64,000 bases of DNA from Chloroflexota bacterium (GCA_023381515.1 JAMCQI010000036.1:1-64000); one strand, 5' to 3'; shown: positions 45,522 to 54,576, counted from the stretch's first letter. Program-made: numbers and translations. The notes: a model not told the origin generated them from the sequence alone.

Positions 45522-45785
45522 ATGGGAATCTTATCTTGGATTGTCGTAGGACTCATTGCCGGCTGGCTCGCCAGTCAGGTGATGCGGGGGGGCGGCTATG
45601 GTCTCGTCGGTGACATCATTCTCGGGATCATCGGGGGACTGGTAGGCGGCTATCTCGCCGGGGCTTTATTCGGAGTGTCAGATGCGGTCAACGGGATCAA
45701 CGTGCTGAGCATCGTTGTGGCGTTCATCGGGGCGATGGTTTTGATTGGGCTGAGCCGGATGTTTTTGCACCCTCGCCGGGCCTAG
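45522..45785 (+). CDS. GlsB/YeaQ/YmgE-family stress membrane protein, copy 1
   Basis: 87 aa with three membrane helices rich in glycine (MGILSWIVVGLIAGWLASQV; DIILGIIGGLVGGYLAGALF; IVVAFIGAMVLIGLSRMFL). ATG 45522 has GAAGGAG upstream. The family is induced by acid, osmotic and envelope stress; its molecular role is unclear. 85 of 87 residues match the second copy. Confidence 0.9.
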   Translation: MGILSWIVVGLIAGWLASQVMRGGGYGLVGDIILGIIGGLVGGYLAGALFGVSDAVNGINVLSIVVAFIGAMVLIGLSRMFLHPRRA

Positions 45786-45804
45786 CGATCATGGCGTGCT
45801 TCCG

Positions 45805-45829
45805 GGAGACCAATCTTATGTTGGTCTCC
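45805..45829 (+). terminator. Hairpin after GlsB copy 1
   Basis: GGAGACCAA (45805-45813) pairs with TTGGTCTCC (45821-45829). The second gene copy has the same hairpin with a compensating A-T to G-C change, so the structure is conserved. No long T-run follows, so it may instead protect the mRNA end. Confidence 0.65.
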
Positions 45830-45840
45830 GATGGTCGCCG

Positions 45841-45917
45841 CCGGGGCGAGATTCCTGTCTCTGTTGAACGATAGGGATAGAAGCCTCGCCCCGGTTGCGC
45901 GGTACCTTCAAAGAAGG
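45841..45917 (+). promoter_or_regulatory. Structured leader with hairpin over the ribosome binding site
   Basis: CCGGGGCGAG 45841-45850 pairs with CTCGCCCCGG 45885-45894, and inside it ATTCCTGTC 45851-45859 pairs with GATAGGGAT (two G-T pairs). A smaller hairpin, CCTTC-AAA-GAAGG at 45905-45917, overlaps the AAGGAG site of the CBS gene (GTG 45926). This looks like post-transcriptional control. Confidence 0.5.
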
Positions 45918-45925
45918 AGAGGATC

Positions 45926-46357
45926 GTGCCCCAAGCCCATGATATTATGACAGGGTCGCTTGCTACTTGCTCACCCCTGGATACTGTGGCGCACGCCGCC
46001 CGTCTGATGCGGGATCGGAACATCGGCGATGTGCTCGTCACCGACGATGGAAGACTGGTCGGGATTGTGACCGACCGCGACATTGCGCTGCACCACGATC
46101 ACACGCCGCACGTCGCGCATTCACTGAAAGAAACTTCCGAGTCCAGCGGGACCCACCGTCTGCATTCGGTCGAGCGTAGCCTGCTACGTGTCACTCTGGC
46201 GCTGGGTCTCATCACCGGAGCCGTCGTCGCTCTGAACTTGCTCAAGCCGGGAGGTAAGCTCTGGGAACAAATCCAAACAGACGGAATCGATGACAGAATA
46301 TTGGATCTCGTCCAAGCCGGACGCACACATAGCCCGAGAGATGCCTTACCGAGATGA
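45926..46357 (+). CDS. CBS-domain protein, second CBS domain lost
   Basis: 143 aa from GTG 45926. The first CBS repeat is clear (HDIMTGSLATCSPLDTVAHA, then GIVTDRDIALHHDH). After about residue 65 the sequence changes to an unrelated segment with one predicted membrane helix (LLRVTLALGLITGAVVALNL). Normal two-CBS proteins of this type continue with a second repeat, so this may be a fusion or truncation. Confidence 0.65.
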   Translation: MPQAHDIMTGSLATCSPLDTVAHAARLMRDRNIGDVLVTDDGRLVGIVTDRDIALHHDHTPHVAHSLKETSESSGTHRLHSVERSLLRVTLALGLITGAVVALNLLKPGGKLWEQIQTDGIDDRILDLVQAGRTHSPRDALPR

Positions 46358-46436
46358 TTTGATCCATCGGCAAAGCACTTAGGCGCAACCTATACTCTAG
46401 TTACATCGTCAATCCTGACCCAAGGAGGCAAAGACA

Positions 46437-46817
46437 ATGACCGGCTACGTTGGACCAATCGAGAAGACAACTCTGAAGAACAAGTATTTTCGCCGGGTGC
46501 TCTTCACCGGAAAATACAGTCAGCTTGTGGTGATGTGTCTGCAGCCGCGGGAGGAAATCGGCAACGAGGTGCATGCCAACGTCGACCAGTTCTTCCGCCT
46601 CGAAGAGGGCAAAGCCAAATTCGTCTTCGACGGCAAAGAAGAGCATCTGGCCCGTGACGGCGACGCAGTGGTGGTGCCGGCGGGCACCTATCACAATGTG
46701 ATCAATGCTTCTGCGACCAAGCCGCTCAAACTCTACACGATTTACTCACCGCCGAACCATCCGGATGGGACCGTGCATAAGACGAAAGCCGAAGCGGAAG
46801 CTGCAGAGCATCGCTAG
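46437..46817 (+). CDS. Cupin-domain protein
   Basis: 126 aa single-domain cupin. Metal-binding residues are at EIGNEVHANVDQFFRLEEG and PAGTYHNVINAS. A good site (CCAAGGAGG) precedes ATG 46437, and a TATACT -10-like box lies at about 46392. Small cupins of this type often occur with stress genes; substrate unknown. Confidence 0.85.
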   Translation: MTGYVGPIEKTTLKNKYFRRVLFTGKYSQLVVMCLQPREEIGNEVHANVDQFFRLEEGKAKFVFDGKEEHLARDGDAVVVPAGTYHNVINASATKPLKLYTIYSPPNHPDGTVHKTKAEAEAAEHR

Positions 46818-46972
46818 AATCTTCCGCGGGCGATGAAGGCAGGAGTTTGGCTCCTGCCCCGATTCCTGACATTCCGCCGTTCTGTCAGCGGCGCACAAGG
46901 CGCGCGACCACGCCAAATCCGCCGCACACAAGAAGGAATGACTCGCAAAAGCGACGAAGAGCATGTTGCAAG

Positions 46973-47302
46973 TCCAAGGTCAACGTTGAAATCAAAGCCG
47001 CCAGTGTTAACACGCGGGATGAAAAACACGATGCGCACCTCCGCTCGGCAGATTTCCTGGACGCGGAGAAATATCCAAAGATCACGTTCAAGAACAAACG
47101 CGGTGAAATGGTTGACGCGACTCACGGGCGCCTGGTTGGCGATCTGACAATCCGCGATGTGACGTGCGCGGTCATTCTTGATGTGGAACACCTGGGAAAA
47201 GCCAAAGGCCCATGGGGCGCGACCAGCGCGGGCTTTGCAGCGCATGCAAGTCATCGCATAAACTGCAAGTCCGTTAACTGGTTCAAGGAGGTACTACCAT
47301 GA
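46973..47302 (+). pseudogene. YceI-family protein, 5'-truncated
   Basis: Reads VNVEIKAASVNTRDEKHDAH, LRSADFLDAEKYPKITFKNK and GDLTIRDVTCAVILDVEHLG, the central and C-terminal part of the YceI lipocalin-like fold. The signal peptide and first strands are absent and no start site is seen. Its stop overlaps the CsbD start. Confidence 0.75.
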
Positions 47303-47520
47303 ACGACAACATTTTGCGGGGCAAGTGGAAACAAATGCGTGGGAGTGCGAAAGAGTGGTGGGGCAAACTCACCGATAGCGATCTCGACCGTGTCAGGGGT
47401 AAGATGGAAAACCTGCGCGGCGCCCTGCAAGAGAAATATGGCTACACGCGCGAGAAAGCCGACGCGGAGATAGCCAAGCGGATGAAGGAATACAATCAGA
47501 AACACGCCCGGAAACCGTAA
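47299..47520 (+). CDS. CsbD-family stress protein
   Basis: 73 aa, typical CsbD (ILRGKWKQMRGSAKEWWGKL, DLDRVRGKMENLRGALQEKY). AAGGAGG precedes ATG 47299. CsbD proteins are abundant small cytoplasmic proteins made under general stress. It lies among other stress genes. Confidence 0.92.
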   Translation: MNDNILRGKWKQMRGSAKEWWGKLTDSDLDRVRGKMENLRGALQEKYGYTREKADAEIAKRMKEYNQKHARKP

Positions 47521-47592
47521 CTCTCTGCTCCCGCCCTCCTCCCTCTCTGCATGCTCAGAACGGGGAGGAGGGTCGGATTAGGGAATCAGTCT

Positions 47593-48516
47593 GTGAAAGC
47601 CAAACTGATCTTCAACCCGGCTGCGGGCAACCCGGCGGATTCCGCCGTGCAGTTGCTCGATTTGCTGCGCCAACTGCAATTCGTGAATATCCAGGCGGAA
47701 GTGTTGCTCGTACAACCGGAATTGCATCTCGGCGCCCTCGCGCGCCGCGCGGTCCGAGACGGCGCCAGAATGGTCATCGTTTCCGGCGGCGATGGCACGA
47801 TTGAAAATGTCGCGCTCGGACTCGTCGGCAGCCGGACGACCCTGGGCATTATTCCAACCGGCACCCGCAATAATCTCGCGCGCAGTCTCGGCATTCCGAC
47901 CAACAATCTCGCCGGCGCCGTCGCGCTCCTGCGGAAAGGACGCCCGCTCAAAATAGACGTCGGACAGGCGCGCCAAGGACGCGCGAGCCGTTTCTTCCTG
48001 GAGGCCGGCGCCGTCGGTTTGGCTTCGGCGCTGTACCCATCCGCCGACGACATCCAGCATGGCGACCTGGGCAAAATCGGCGAGTTCATTTCGACCTTGG
48101 TTTCGGCGGCGCCCTCCGAAATTCGTCTACGTTTAGACCACCACCGCCGTGAAATCATTACCCACGCGCACCTGGTCATCGTCGCCAACATGCCGTTCAT
48201 GGGCGCGAATTTTCAGATCGCGCCGGATGTGTTATTTGATGACCGCCGGCTCGACGTATTGGTCTATTCCGATTTGAGTAAACGCGATCTGATCGGACAG
48301 GCAATGCGCTCCATGAACGATGAGCGGATTCAGCGCTTTCACGTGAAGAAAATTGCGATTACCACGGATCCGCCGATGCCGGTGATGGCGGACGGAGTCT
48401 TTCTCGGCGATGGTCCGGTGACGTTGACGGTGCAGCCGCACAGCTTGGCGGTGATGGCAGGTCCCGCTGGCGTTGCAGCCACGCCGCCTCCCCCGGCTGC
48501 CGAGGGGACACCGTGA
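47593..48516 (+). CDS. Diacylglycerol-kinase-family lipid kinase (YegS/BmrU type)
   Basis: 307 aa from GTG 47593. N-terminal catalytic domain with FNPAAGN, SGGDGTIENVALGL and PTGTRNNLARSLGIP, and the C-terminal beta-sandwich domain ending before a Pro/Ala tail. It phosphorylates diacylglycerol or related lipids. A remnant of a PAP2 phosphatase gene follows, which may once have been its partner. Confidence 0.9.
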   Translation: MKAKLIFNPAAGNPADSAVQLLDLLRQLQFVNIQAEVLLVQPELHLGALARRAVRDGARMVIVSGGDGTIENVALGLVGSRTTLGIIPTGTRNNLARSLGIPTNNLAGAVALLRKGRPLKIDVGQARQGRASRFFLEAGAVGLASALYPSADDIQHGDLGKIGEFISTLVSAAPSEIRLRLDHHRREIITHAHLVIVANMPFMGANFQIAPDVLFDDRRLDVLVYSDLSKRDLIGQAMRSMNDERIQRFHVKKIAITTDPPMPVMADGVFLGDGPVTLTVQPHSLAVMAGPAGVAATPPPPAAEGTP

Positions 48517-48529
48517 ATCCCGGATCTGA

Positions 48530-48868
48530 AGCAAGTCCAGCAGACACTGGTAAGCACACCGTGGGGAGAGCGCCTCCTGCGCCGCCGGACCGTTTAACGC
48601 GGGGCGGTGGTGATAGGTCTGCTCGGCGGGCTCGGAATTGTTATCATGCGGCTTACGCCGCTAGCGCGCTGGGCGCTTCTGGCGCGAACCGGGCTTGTCT
48701 TTTCCAAGCGGACATGCCGCGCAGACATTTTTCGTAGCGACGCTGTGCCTCCGCCACTTTCAATGGCCCCTGGAAATTGCCGTGGGCGTGCATAGTATCG
48801 CCGCACTCGTCGCATTTACTCGGATTTACGTGGGCGCGCACTATGAGATGACCACTCGCGAATCGCAC
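48530..48868 (+). pseudogene. PAP2-family phosphatase, frameshifted and truncated
   Basis: SFPSGHAAQTFFVATLCLRHF from about 48698 and AALVAFTRIYVGAHY are motifs two and three of PAP2 phosphatases. Upstream sequence (GLLGGLGIVIMRLTPLARWA) is in another frame, and the final Asp motif is replaced by unrelated sequence. With its flanks it fills the space between the lipid kinase and the RNB gene; I see no other gene there. Confidence 0.7.
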
Positions 48869-49046
48869 TCGAGGCGGATCCATCGCTCGGGCAGTGGATG
48901 GGTCTGGCTGGGGTTTTGGGGTTTACCCCATTGCCCATTTTGGCCCTTCTGCCCATCGGGATAATGATCGTAGCTTACATTATCACGGCAGAAATCGCAA
49001 AGGCGATATTTTACAGGAAAGTGAACTGTTGAAGGAGGGAAATCCT

Positions 49047-50594
49047 GTGGACATGAATGAGCAACAGCACCGTGCCATTCTTCAGAGCATCGCCCGGAGA
49101 GCGATGCTTGAGCGAGGATTGCTGCCTGACTTTTCTGCACAAGCCATCGCCGAACTCGGCAACATTCGGGCAGCTGCAACTATGACTGGCAGGCTTGTGC
49201 GTGACCTCAGGGAGCTACTATGGGCTTCCATTGATAACGATGATTCCCGTGACCTGGACCAGCTTACCGTGGCCGAGGCAATGCCCGGAGACACAGTCAG
49301 GATTCTGGTTGCCGTAGCTGATGTGGACGCGCTCGTCGAGAATGGCTCAGCCCTTGATCAACACGCCCGGCATAACACAACCTCGGTGTATACGGCGGCG
49401 ATAACGTTCCCCATGCTTCCCGAAAAGCTCTCCACCGACCTGACATCGCTGAATGTCAATGAGGATCGTTTGTCCATTGTCGTCGACATGGTGATTGGCA
49501 CGGATGGATCCCTGCGTGATTCTGACATCTACCGGGCGCGTGTTCGGAATCGGGCCAAGCTCGCCTACAACAGCGTTGCTACATGGCTGGAAGGGAATGG
49601 GACCATGCCCGCAGGGATTGCGGCCACAAATGGGCTTGCTGAGAATGTGCGCACGCAGGACAGAGCCGCGCAAAGTATGAAGAATCTCCGGCACGTTCAT
49701 GGGGCGCTGAGTCTTGAAACCATTGAGGCAAGACCGGTATTTGATGGCGATCAAATCCGTGACCTGCAAATGGAAGAAACGAACCGCGCCAAGGACATTA
49801 TCGAGGATTTCATGATCGCGGCGAACGGCGTGACCGCCCGGTACCTCTCGTCACGCCAAGTCCCTTCGATCCGCCGGGTCGTCCGCACTCCAAAACGATG
49901 GGACCGGATTGTCGAGATTGCCGCAGAGCACAAGTTCGCGCTGCCAGGTAATCCAGATTCAAAAGCGCTGGAAGAATTTCTGACGAAGGAGCGAGCCGCG
50001 GACCCGCTTCGTTTCCCCGATTTGTCTCTCGCCGTGATCAAACTGTTGGGGGCGGGTGAATATATCGCAGAACTACCGGGCGACACGGCGCCGGGACATT
50101 TTGGTCTCGCCGTGAGCGACTATACTCATTCCACAGCCCCTAATCGTCGATTTACGGACCTTATCACGCAGCGTTTATTAAAGGCCGCCATCGATGGGAG
50201 CCCCATCCCCTATGGCATCGCTGAACTGGAGGTTCTGGCGACTCATTGCACCGAAGAAGAGGATGCCGCTGACAAGGTCGAACGGCAGGTCGGCAAATCG
50301 GCCGCGGCGCTTCTCCTGGAATCGAAAATCGGAGAGCGGTTCGAAGCACTTGTCACAGGGGCTTCATCGAAAGGTACCTGGGCCCGCCTTTTGAATATTC
50401 CGGTCGAAGGGCGAGTGGTCCATGGGTTCGAGGGCATTGATGTTGGCGACCGGATTCGCGTGCAGCTGATATCAACGGACGTTGAGCGGGGATATATTGA
50501 TTTCAAGAGAGAAGACCGCCCGGAAAAGGATCTCGCTCCCGCGCAAGGATTGGTGCAGCCCCTTGCGCCTGGCCGTTCGGGCAAACCCGGCTAG
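49047..50594 (+). CDS. RNB-domain ribonuclease (RNase II/R family)
   Basis: 515 aa. The catalytic RNB motif appears as IDNDDSRDLDQL (clustered aspartates for Mg binding), with later blocks HSTAPNRRFTDLITQRLL and a short OB/S1-like C-terminus (VEGRVVHGFEGIDVGDRIRV). It lacks the N-terminal cold-shock domains of full RNase R, so it is a short form. GTG 49047 has GGAGG nine bases upstream; ATG 49053 is an alternative. Confidence 0.88.
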   Translation: MDMNEQQHRAILQSIARRAMLERGLLPDFSAQAIAELGNIRAAATMTGRLVRDLRELLWASIDNDDSRDLDQLTVAEAMPGDTVRILVAVADVDALVENGSALDQHARHNTTSVYTAAITFPMLPEKLSTDLTSLNVNEDRLSIVVDMVIGTDGSLRDSDIYRARVRNRAKLAYNSVATWLEGNGTMPAGIAATNGLAENVRTQDRAAQSMKNLRHVHGALSLETIEARPVFDGDQIRDLQMEETNRAKDIIEDFMIAANGVTARYLSSRQVPSIRRVVRTPKRWDRIVEIAAEHKFALPGNPDSKALEEFLTKERAADPLRFPDLSLAVIKLLGAGEYIAELPGDTAPGHFGLAVSDYTHSTAPNRRFTDLITQRLLKAAIDGSPIPYGIAELEVLATHCTEEEDAADKVERQVGKSAAALLLESKIGERFEALVTGASSKGTWARLLNIPVEGRVVHGFEGIDVGDRIRVQLISTDVERGYIDFKREDRPEKDLAPAQGLVQPLAPGRSGKPG

Positions 50595-51070
50595 CGCGGC
50601 ACGATATCAAACGCGAACTGGCGGCGCATCATTATCCACAGCGCGAACAGTACGCCGATTGGCAGCATGGTGTCGATGAGGCCGCGCTCGGCAAGTGTCC
50701 CGGCAGAATCGCTTGCCACAAGGGATCACCCGGACGAACGACACGCAGCTGCGCCAGTGGCGTCATCGCCTGTTCGGCTGTCGTCGTCGCCCAGCGTTCG
50801 CGCGGAATTGCCTTGACATGGTGCAACGTCAGCAGCCCTTCGACGCGCCCCGCCCGTTCCACGGGAAAACACCGCCGCCCCGTCGTCAGAATATGATCCT
50901 GGACCACTTGGTCCAGCGTCGCTTCCGGCGCGAGCGTCTGGCATTCGGGCGTCATGATTTCGCCAACTGTGTGCCCGGCCAACAGGCGTTGCAGCGTCAC
51001 CTGCTGCACACTGGCGGTCGCGGCGTTCTGCAGGAGCCAACCAATAAACGCGATTACGAAAAAGTGGATG
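50591..51070 (-). pseudogene. Site-2 protease/CBS protein remnant
   Basis: On the minus strand GGIHFFVIAFIGWLLQNAA leads into QQVTLQRLLAGHTVGEIMTP and one CBS repeat (LDQVVQDHILTTGRRCFPV). This is the C-terminal half of an M50 protease with CBS domains. The second repeat breaks off after PGDPLWQAI. In another frame a membrane tail follows (IDTMLPIGVLFALWIMMRRQ). The metalloprotease motif is absent. Confidence 0.65.
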
Positions 51071-51241
51071 CCGCCGCAGTGACCCCCATGCGGCAGCCCT
51101 CCGCTGGGTGCGCCAACAGAGTTGGCGACGCGTCTTGCGACCCAGCACTTGCGGGGGACGAAAGGGTATCTGCCGTTCGCGCGCAGAATGCAATGGACTT
51201 GTTCCCGTCGCTCCGAAAGTCGGGCCGAGGGAACGTACTGC

Positions 51242-51391
51242 CTAGCGACCGATCAGAATTAAGATACCGGCCGCGATCGCGAGGATTGCGACAACAATGC
51301 TCAACTGCCCCAGACTAATAAACGCGCTGACTCCCACTAGGATCAGGTAGATTGCGAGCAAGAGCATTCCGAGGTTCCGTGTCAGTTTCAT
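51242..51391 (-). CDS. Small membrane protein, 49 aa
   Basis: Two short hydrophobic helices (NLGMLLLAIYLILVGVSAF and LSIVVAILAIAAGILILIG) after MKLTR. ATG 51391 is preceded by AAGGAGAAC. A homologue is at 42421-42708. Likely the last gene of the minus-strand stress operon driven by the promoter near 54 kb. Confidence 0.7.
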   Translation of the reverse strand: MKLTRNLGMLLLAIYLILVGVSAFISLGQLSIVVAILAIAAGILILIGR

Positions 51392-51553
51392 GATGTTCTC
51401 CTTCTTGTGTGATGATGCATTCCCTCTGATTGGCCACGTGACGCCGGAGGTGAACGCCCAGATTAATCTCACGCGACCCATATGCGAGCTCGGTTTGATA
51501 GAGTGCGTAACCAGGATGCGACGTAGAGTTCGACCGGGTTTTGGCGGGACGAC

Positions 51554-51772
51554 CTAGATGGACCAATACGAAAAGGCGGTGCGCGCGACCCCGAAAGCAA
51601 GTATCAAGACGGCGACCGTTAGAAAGGGGAAGACGTTCACAATCTCGGCGGGCAGGGAGACGGTTCCCGCCAGGACGGCGATCAGAAATCCGGCTGAAAC
51701 AATGCAGAGGAAGAAGACCCAGAGGATGGTGAACAGAAACGCGTCGAGCTGAAATCGATTTCGGTCTTGCAT
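51554..51772 (-). CDS. Small membrane protein, 72 aa
   Basis: Two hydrophobic helices (FTILWVFFLCIVSAGFLIAV and VFPFLTVAVLILAFGVARTA) with a short charged N-terminus. AGGAGT precedes the ATG at 51772. No family recognised. In line with the neighbouring stress membrane genes. Confidence 0.65.
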   Translation of the reverse strand: MQDRNRFQLDAFLFTILWVFFLCIVSAGFLIAVLAGTVSLPAEIVNVFPFLTVAVLILAFGVARTAFSYWSI

Positions 51773-51859
51773 GGCCTACTCCTGGAGAGAGGCAGTCACC
51801 CTACCAGAAGCGACTGCCTCCGTGAACATGTTCACTTGATGTCATCGGCATTGCTCAAG

Positions 51860-52153
51860 CTAGCGGGGAAGCCATCGTCGGTGGTGGTGTTTACCGCTCG
51901 TAACGATGGCCCATAGCACTGACAGCGACGCGGCTCCGACGACCGCCGTAATGATCGGCACACCCCCGTAAGAGGCTTCCGGCGCTAGCACAATGTGCAG
52001 CAGGTTAACCATCAGCCACTCCCCCAAGAGCGCGCCGAGGAAGGCGCCAAAGAAGCCGAATGGGTATCCCGTGCCAAATATCCTCATCGCTAGAAACGCA
52101 CTGATGCCGGCGATGAGGATGTAAACGATGATTTGAACCAAGGTGGGTTCCAT
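51860..52153 (-). CDS. GlsB/YeaQ-like membrane protein, divergent
   Basis: 97 aa from ATG 52153. Three helices (VQIIVYILIAGISAFLAMRI; GFFGAFLGALLGEWL; PIITAVVGAASLSVLWAIV) in the arrangement of the transglycosylase-associated GlsB family. The tail ends in His/Arg-rich KHHHRRWLPR. Distinct in sequence from the duplicated GlsB copies. Confidence 0.72.
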   Translation of the reverse strand: MEPTLVQIIVYILIAGISAFLAMRIFGTGYPFGFFGAFLGALLGEWLMVNLLHIVLAPEASYGGVPIITAVVGAASLSVLWAIVTSGKHHHRRWLPR

Positions 52154-52218
52154 GGGTAATACTCCCTTTGTCATCTGCAAACCGGCCCGTTCGATCGGTC
52201 CCGTCTGCGCGCCGTTGG

Positions 52219-52674
52219 TTAGCCGACACGCGGCGACCGGTCTGCCTCATACGTGGTGACGCTGCGGGCGCTCGGCTGATAAAAGACCAACCACACCAGG
52301 CGGATGATCGCCCAGGCGATCAGGGCGTATACGATGATCGCAACGATGGATGTGATCTCCAGAACTCGACCTCCGGCAGACGCGGGGTTGCCCAACAAGC
52401 TATTGAAAGGCGCCACGAATAGCCCGGTAAGGTTGTAAACGGCACTGGCAAAGGCATTGTTCGGATTCGCCTCCATTAGCTTGAGGAGAATCCGCAGCCC
52501 GAGGAGCCCTTCGAGCACGCTGAAAAAGAAACCGAACAGAGCAGAAACCCGCTGCAGAGTATGGCGCTTGCGGGCGTTCACGTTCTCCGTCACCACCTCG
52601 CGCGTTTCAACGCCAGGCTGCTGGGTGACTCGAACTTGTTCAAGACGATCTACGGGACCTGCATTGATAGACAT
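52219..52674 (-). CDS. YggT-like membrane protein
   Basis: 151 aa. A 50-residue soluble N-terminus is followed by YggT-like helices (LLGLRILLKLMEANPNNAFA, GLFVAPFNSLL, IIVYALIAWAIIRLVWLVFY). GGAGGT precedes ATG 52674. YggT proteins are linked to osmotic stress and cell shape; the extension is unusual. 28 bases after the upstream gene. Confidence 0.78.
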   Translation of the reverse strand: MSINAGPVDRLEQVRVTQQPGVETREVVTENVNARKRHTLQRVSALFGFFFSVLEGLLGLRILLKLMEANPNNAFASAVYNLTGLFVAPFNSLLGNPASAGGRVLEITSIVAIIVYALIAWAIIRLVWLVFYQPSARSVTTYEADRSPRVG

Positions 52675-52702
52675 ATGTACCTCCAAAGAGCTTTCTGGAA
52701 AG

Positions 52703-53938
52703 TTAGTTGTGAGTAGGCGACCCCACCCATCCTATTGAAGAACCTGGTATGTCCGATGGCAAGGTGTAACGCCACGGAGTATCATCGATCATTCCATACA
52801 GATAACCCTCCGATTGCGAATCCATGACGAGCCGTTTAGTAATGAGAGCGCTCGGCGAGTTCGGAAGGAGAACCCAAGTGCCACCGCTATCCCGGCTGGC
52901 AAAGATGCCCAGAGCGTCTTTGGCACCGGGTTTCGCGCTCTGGGTGGCCAGGGCGATGTATACCCGGCTCGAGTTCTGCGGGTCGACGACGACTGCCGTG
53001 ACGGTCAATTGAGTGGGCGTCCGCAAGCCGAACTCAACATGCTCCCAGGTTTGACCGCTATCAAGACTGCGGTAAAGACCGGAACTGATGGTGGCAAGAT
53101 AAATCAGTTGCGGGTCCGCGCCCGTCGCCAGCGCCAACGGTGCATCCGGTAGTTGACTCACCAATTCCCACCGGGTACCATGCCGCGCATACAAATCGCT
53201 CGCGGTAACCGCGTAGATTTGCGGCGACTCGGTTGCGGTGACCGAAATGTCGCGCAATTGGGAGGCCGAGACACCGATCTCCTGTGCCATCTTTCCCCGG
53301 AAGGCTTCTTTCGCCGTGCTCGCCGCTTGGCGAACCGCGTAAATTCCCTCGTTTACTTCAAGTTGTTCCAAGCGCGGTAGGGCTTGCCATGCGTCCAAGG
53401 CGCCGAGAGCTCGGACGGCCTGCAGCCGCACGTCGGCTTTGGTATCGTGTGTCGCCAGGGTTAACGTTGCAATTGCTCGGTACTCGTGACGCATACCTAA
53501 TACTTGGGCGGAGCCTGCGCGTACACCCGGGTCAGCATCGGTCAAGGCTGTCATCAGCACTGGAACAACCGCCGGCGAAGCGCCTTGCAAAGCCGTCAGA
53601 ACGATACGGCGCTGTGCAAGCGGCTCGTTTTCTTTTAGGGACAAGAGTAGCACCTGAAATGCTCCATCGGAGTCGGAGGCAACCAATGCTTGCGTATTCC
53701 GCTCGAAAGTGGACAAAGGCTCCGTTAGTTCCGCGGCCATCGAGCTGCTGCCGCTTCCCGGTGGCACGCGAATGAGAGTATTCCAAAGTGCGGGAGGACT
53801 CGTCGTGCGCATTGCCCCAACGGCCACTACGATCAGAACGGACATGATCGCAACCAAAGCCAGGTCGGTGCGATTGTTCTTTATTGTTGGGAATGGCCCT
53901 TCGGTCTGCGTATGAGTGTGTAACATTGTTGGCTCCAT
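52703..53938 (-). CDS. Membrane-anchored HEAT-repeat and beta-propeller-like protein
   Basis: 411 aa from ATG 53938 (GAGGAG upstream; earlier ATGs fall within the promoter). One N-terminal membrane helix (LALVAIMSVLIVVAVGAM). Then HEAT-like repeats (about residues 85-190: VVPVLMTALTDADPGVRAGS; DVRLQAVRALGALDAW). The last half is BNR/sortilin-like propeller repeats (LYRSLDSGQTWEHV; IFASRDSGGTWVLL). Probably exported and peptide- or glycan-binding; no enzyme site seen. First gene of the stress operon from promoter F. Confidence 0.78.
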   Translation of the reverse strand: MEPTMLHTHTQTEGPFPTIKNNRTDLALVAIMSVLIVVAVGAMRTTSPPALWNTLIRVPPGSGSSSMAAELTEPLSTFERNTQALVASDSDGAFQVLLLSLKENEPLAQRRIVLTALQGASPAVVPVLMTALTDADPGVRAGSAQVLGMRHEYRAIATLTLATHDTKADVRLQAVRALGALDAWQALPRLEQLEVNEGIYAVRQAASTAKEAFRGKMAQEIGVSASQLRDISVTATESPQIYAVTASDLYARHGTRWELVSQLPDAPLALATGADPQLIYLATISSGLYRSLDSGQTWEHVEFGLRTPTQLTVTAVVVDPQNSSRVYIALATQSAKPGAKDALGIFASRDSGGTWVLLPNSPSALITKRLVMDSQSEGYLYGMIDDTPWRYTLPSDIPGSSIGWVGSPTHN

Positions 53939-54002
53939 TGAGTCACTCCTCAAATTGGGGTGGAAAGCGGTCGATTTGTCGATCCGTTTTGGACACAATA
54001 AC

Positions 54003-54092
54003 AGCATACAATGTTTGGACCGGAAAAGGAATCACTGGGACTCGATTGTTCTTGTCGTAGAAGCAACCCGCACGTTGTCGTCAAATGCGACA
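54003..54092 (-). promoter_or_regulatory. Stress-regulon promoter, copy F (HEAT/propeller operon)
   Basis: Minus strand. TGTCGC 54092-54087, N5, ACGACA 54081-54076, third half-site ACGACA 54058-54053 (23 bp on). Then CGAGTCCCAGTGATTCCTTT and, after a 17-bp spacer, TATGCT at 54008-54003, exactly 50 bp from the third site. Leader about 58 bases. Confidence 0.8.
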
Positions 54093-54161
54093 ACGCGTGT
54101 GATGGGGCAAGAAAGGCGTCCTTCGTCTCCGCGACGCTCCGCTCCGGATGGCTGGGAAGGG

Positions 54162-54404
54162 CTACTCAATCATCCCATGTTCGACGGCATAGCGCGACAA
54201 TGCCAGCTTCGACTCCAGGTTCATCTTTTTCCTGCGAGATCGCTTGGACGTGGGCTGCACCGGGCTCGCGAGCAGCGTCTCGCCATCGAGCGATGGCGCG
54301 AGGACGTCGCCGACCTCGGCGAGGACACGCGCTGCTTTCTCGGCCCGGGTGCGCTCGGTGGCATTGCACAAGATCCTGTCGTATTTCACGACAACGCGTT
54401 CCAT
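54162..54404 (-). pseudogene. Decayed PAS/GAF sensor with LuxR-like tail
   Basis: Eighty codons: NATERTRAEKAARVLAEVGD and LDGETLLASPVQP (end of PAS, start of GAF), then a jump to LESKLALSRYAVEHGMIE. This parallels the gene at 44295-45152, which has the same order and the same type of tail, but far more is missing here. Its 5' end overlaps promoter copy B. Confidence 0.65.
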
Positions 54405-54466
54405 CCCTTTACGACAAGAACAATCGAGTCCCAGTGGTTCCTTTCGTCCCCAATGCGCCGTATGCT
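54377..54466 (+). promoter_or_regulatory. Stress-regulon promoter, copy B (GlsB copy 2)
   Basis: TGTCGT 54377-54382, N5, ACGACA 54388-54393, third half-site 54411-54416 (23 bp on), the CCCAGTGGTTCCTTT block, and TATGCT at 54461-54466, 50 bp from the third site. Near-identical to copy A as part of the 464-bp duplication. Confidence 0.8.
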
Positions 54467-54576
54467 GTGTTCACATCCGCAGCAGATCTGAGAAGATCGG
54501 GACTGTGCACTTGACGGATGTTGGGATCTGCGCCAGTCCATGGGCTGGTAATTCGTTCGACCGAAGGAGTAGGCAG

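Larger units (their letters stand above)
45322..45785 (+). repeat. 464-bp segmental duplication, copy 1 (promoter plus GlsB)
   Basis: Matches 54377-54840 base for base in register (offset 9055, no gaps) with only a handful of differences, mostly in the upstream half-site spacers and two or three codons of GlsB. The duplication is recent. Confidence 0.9.
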
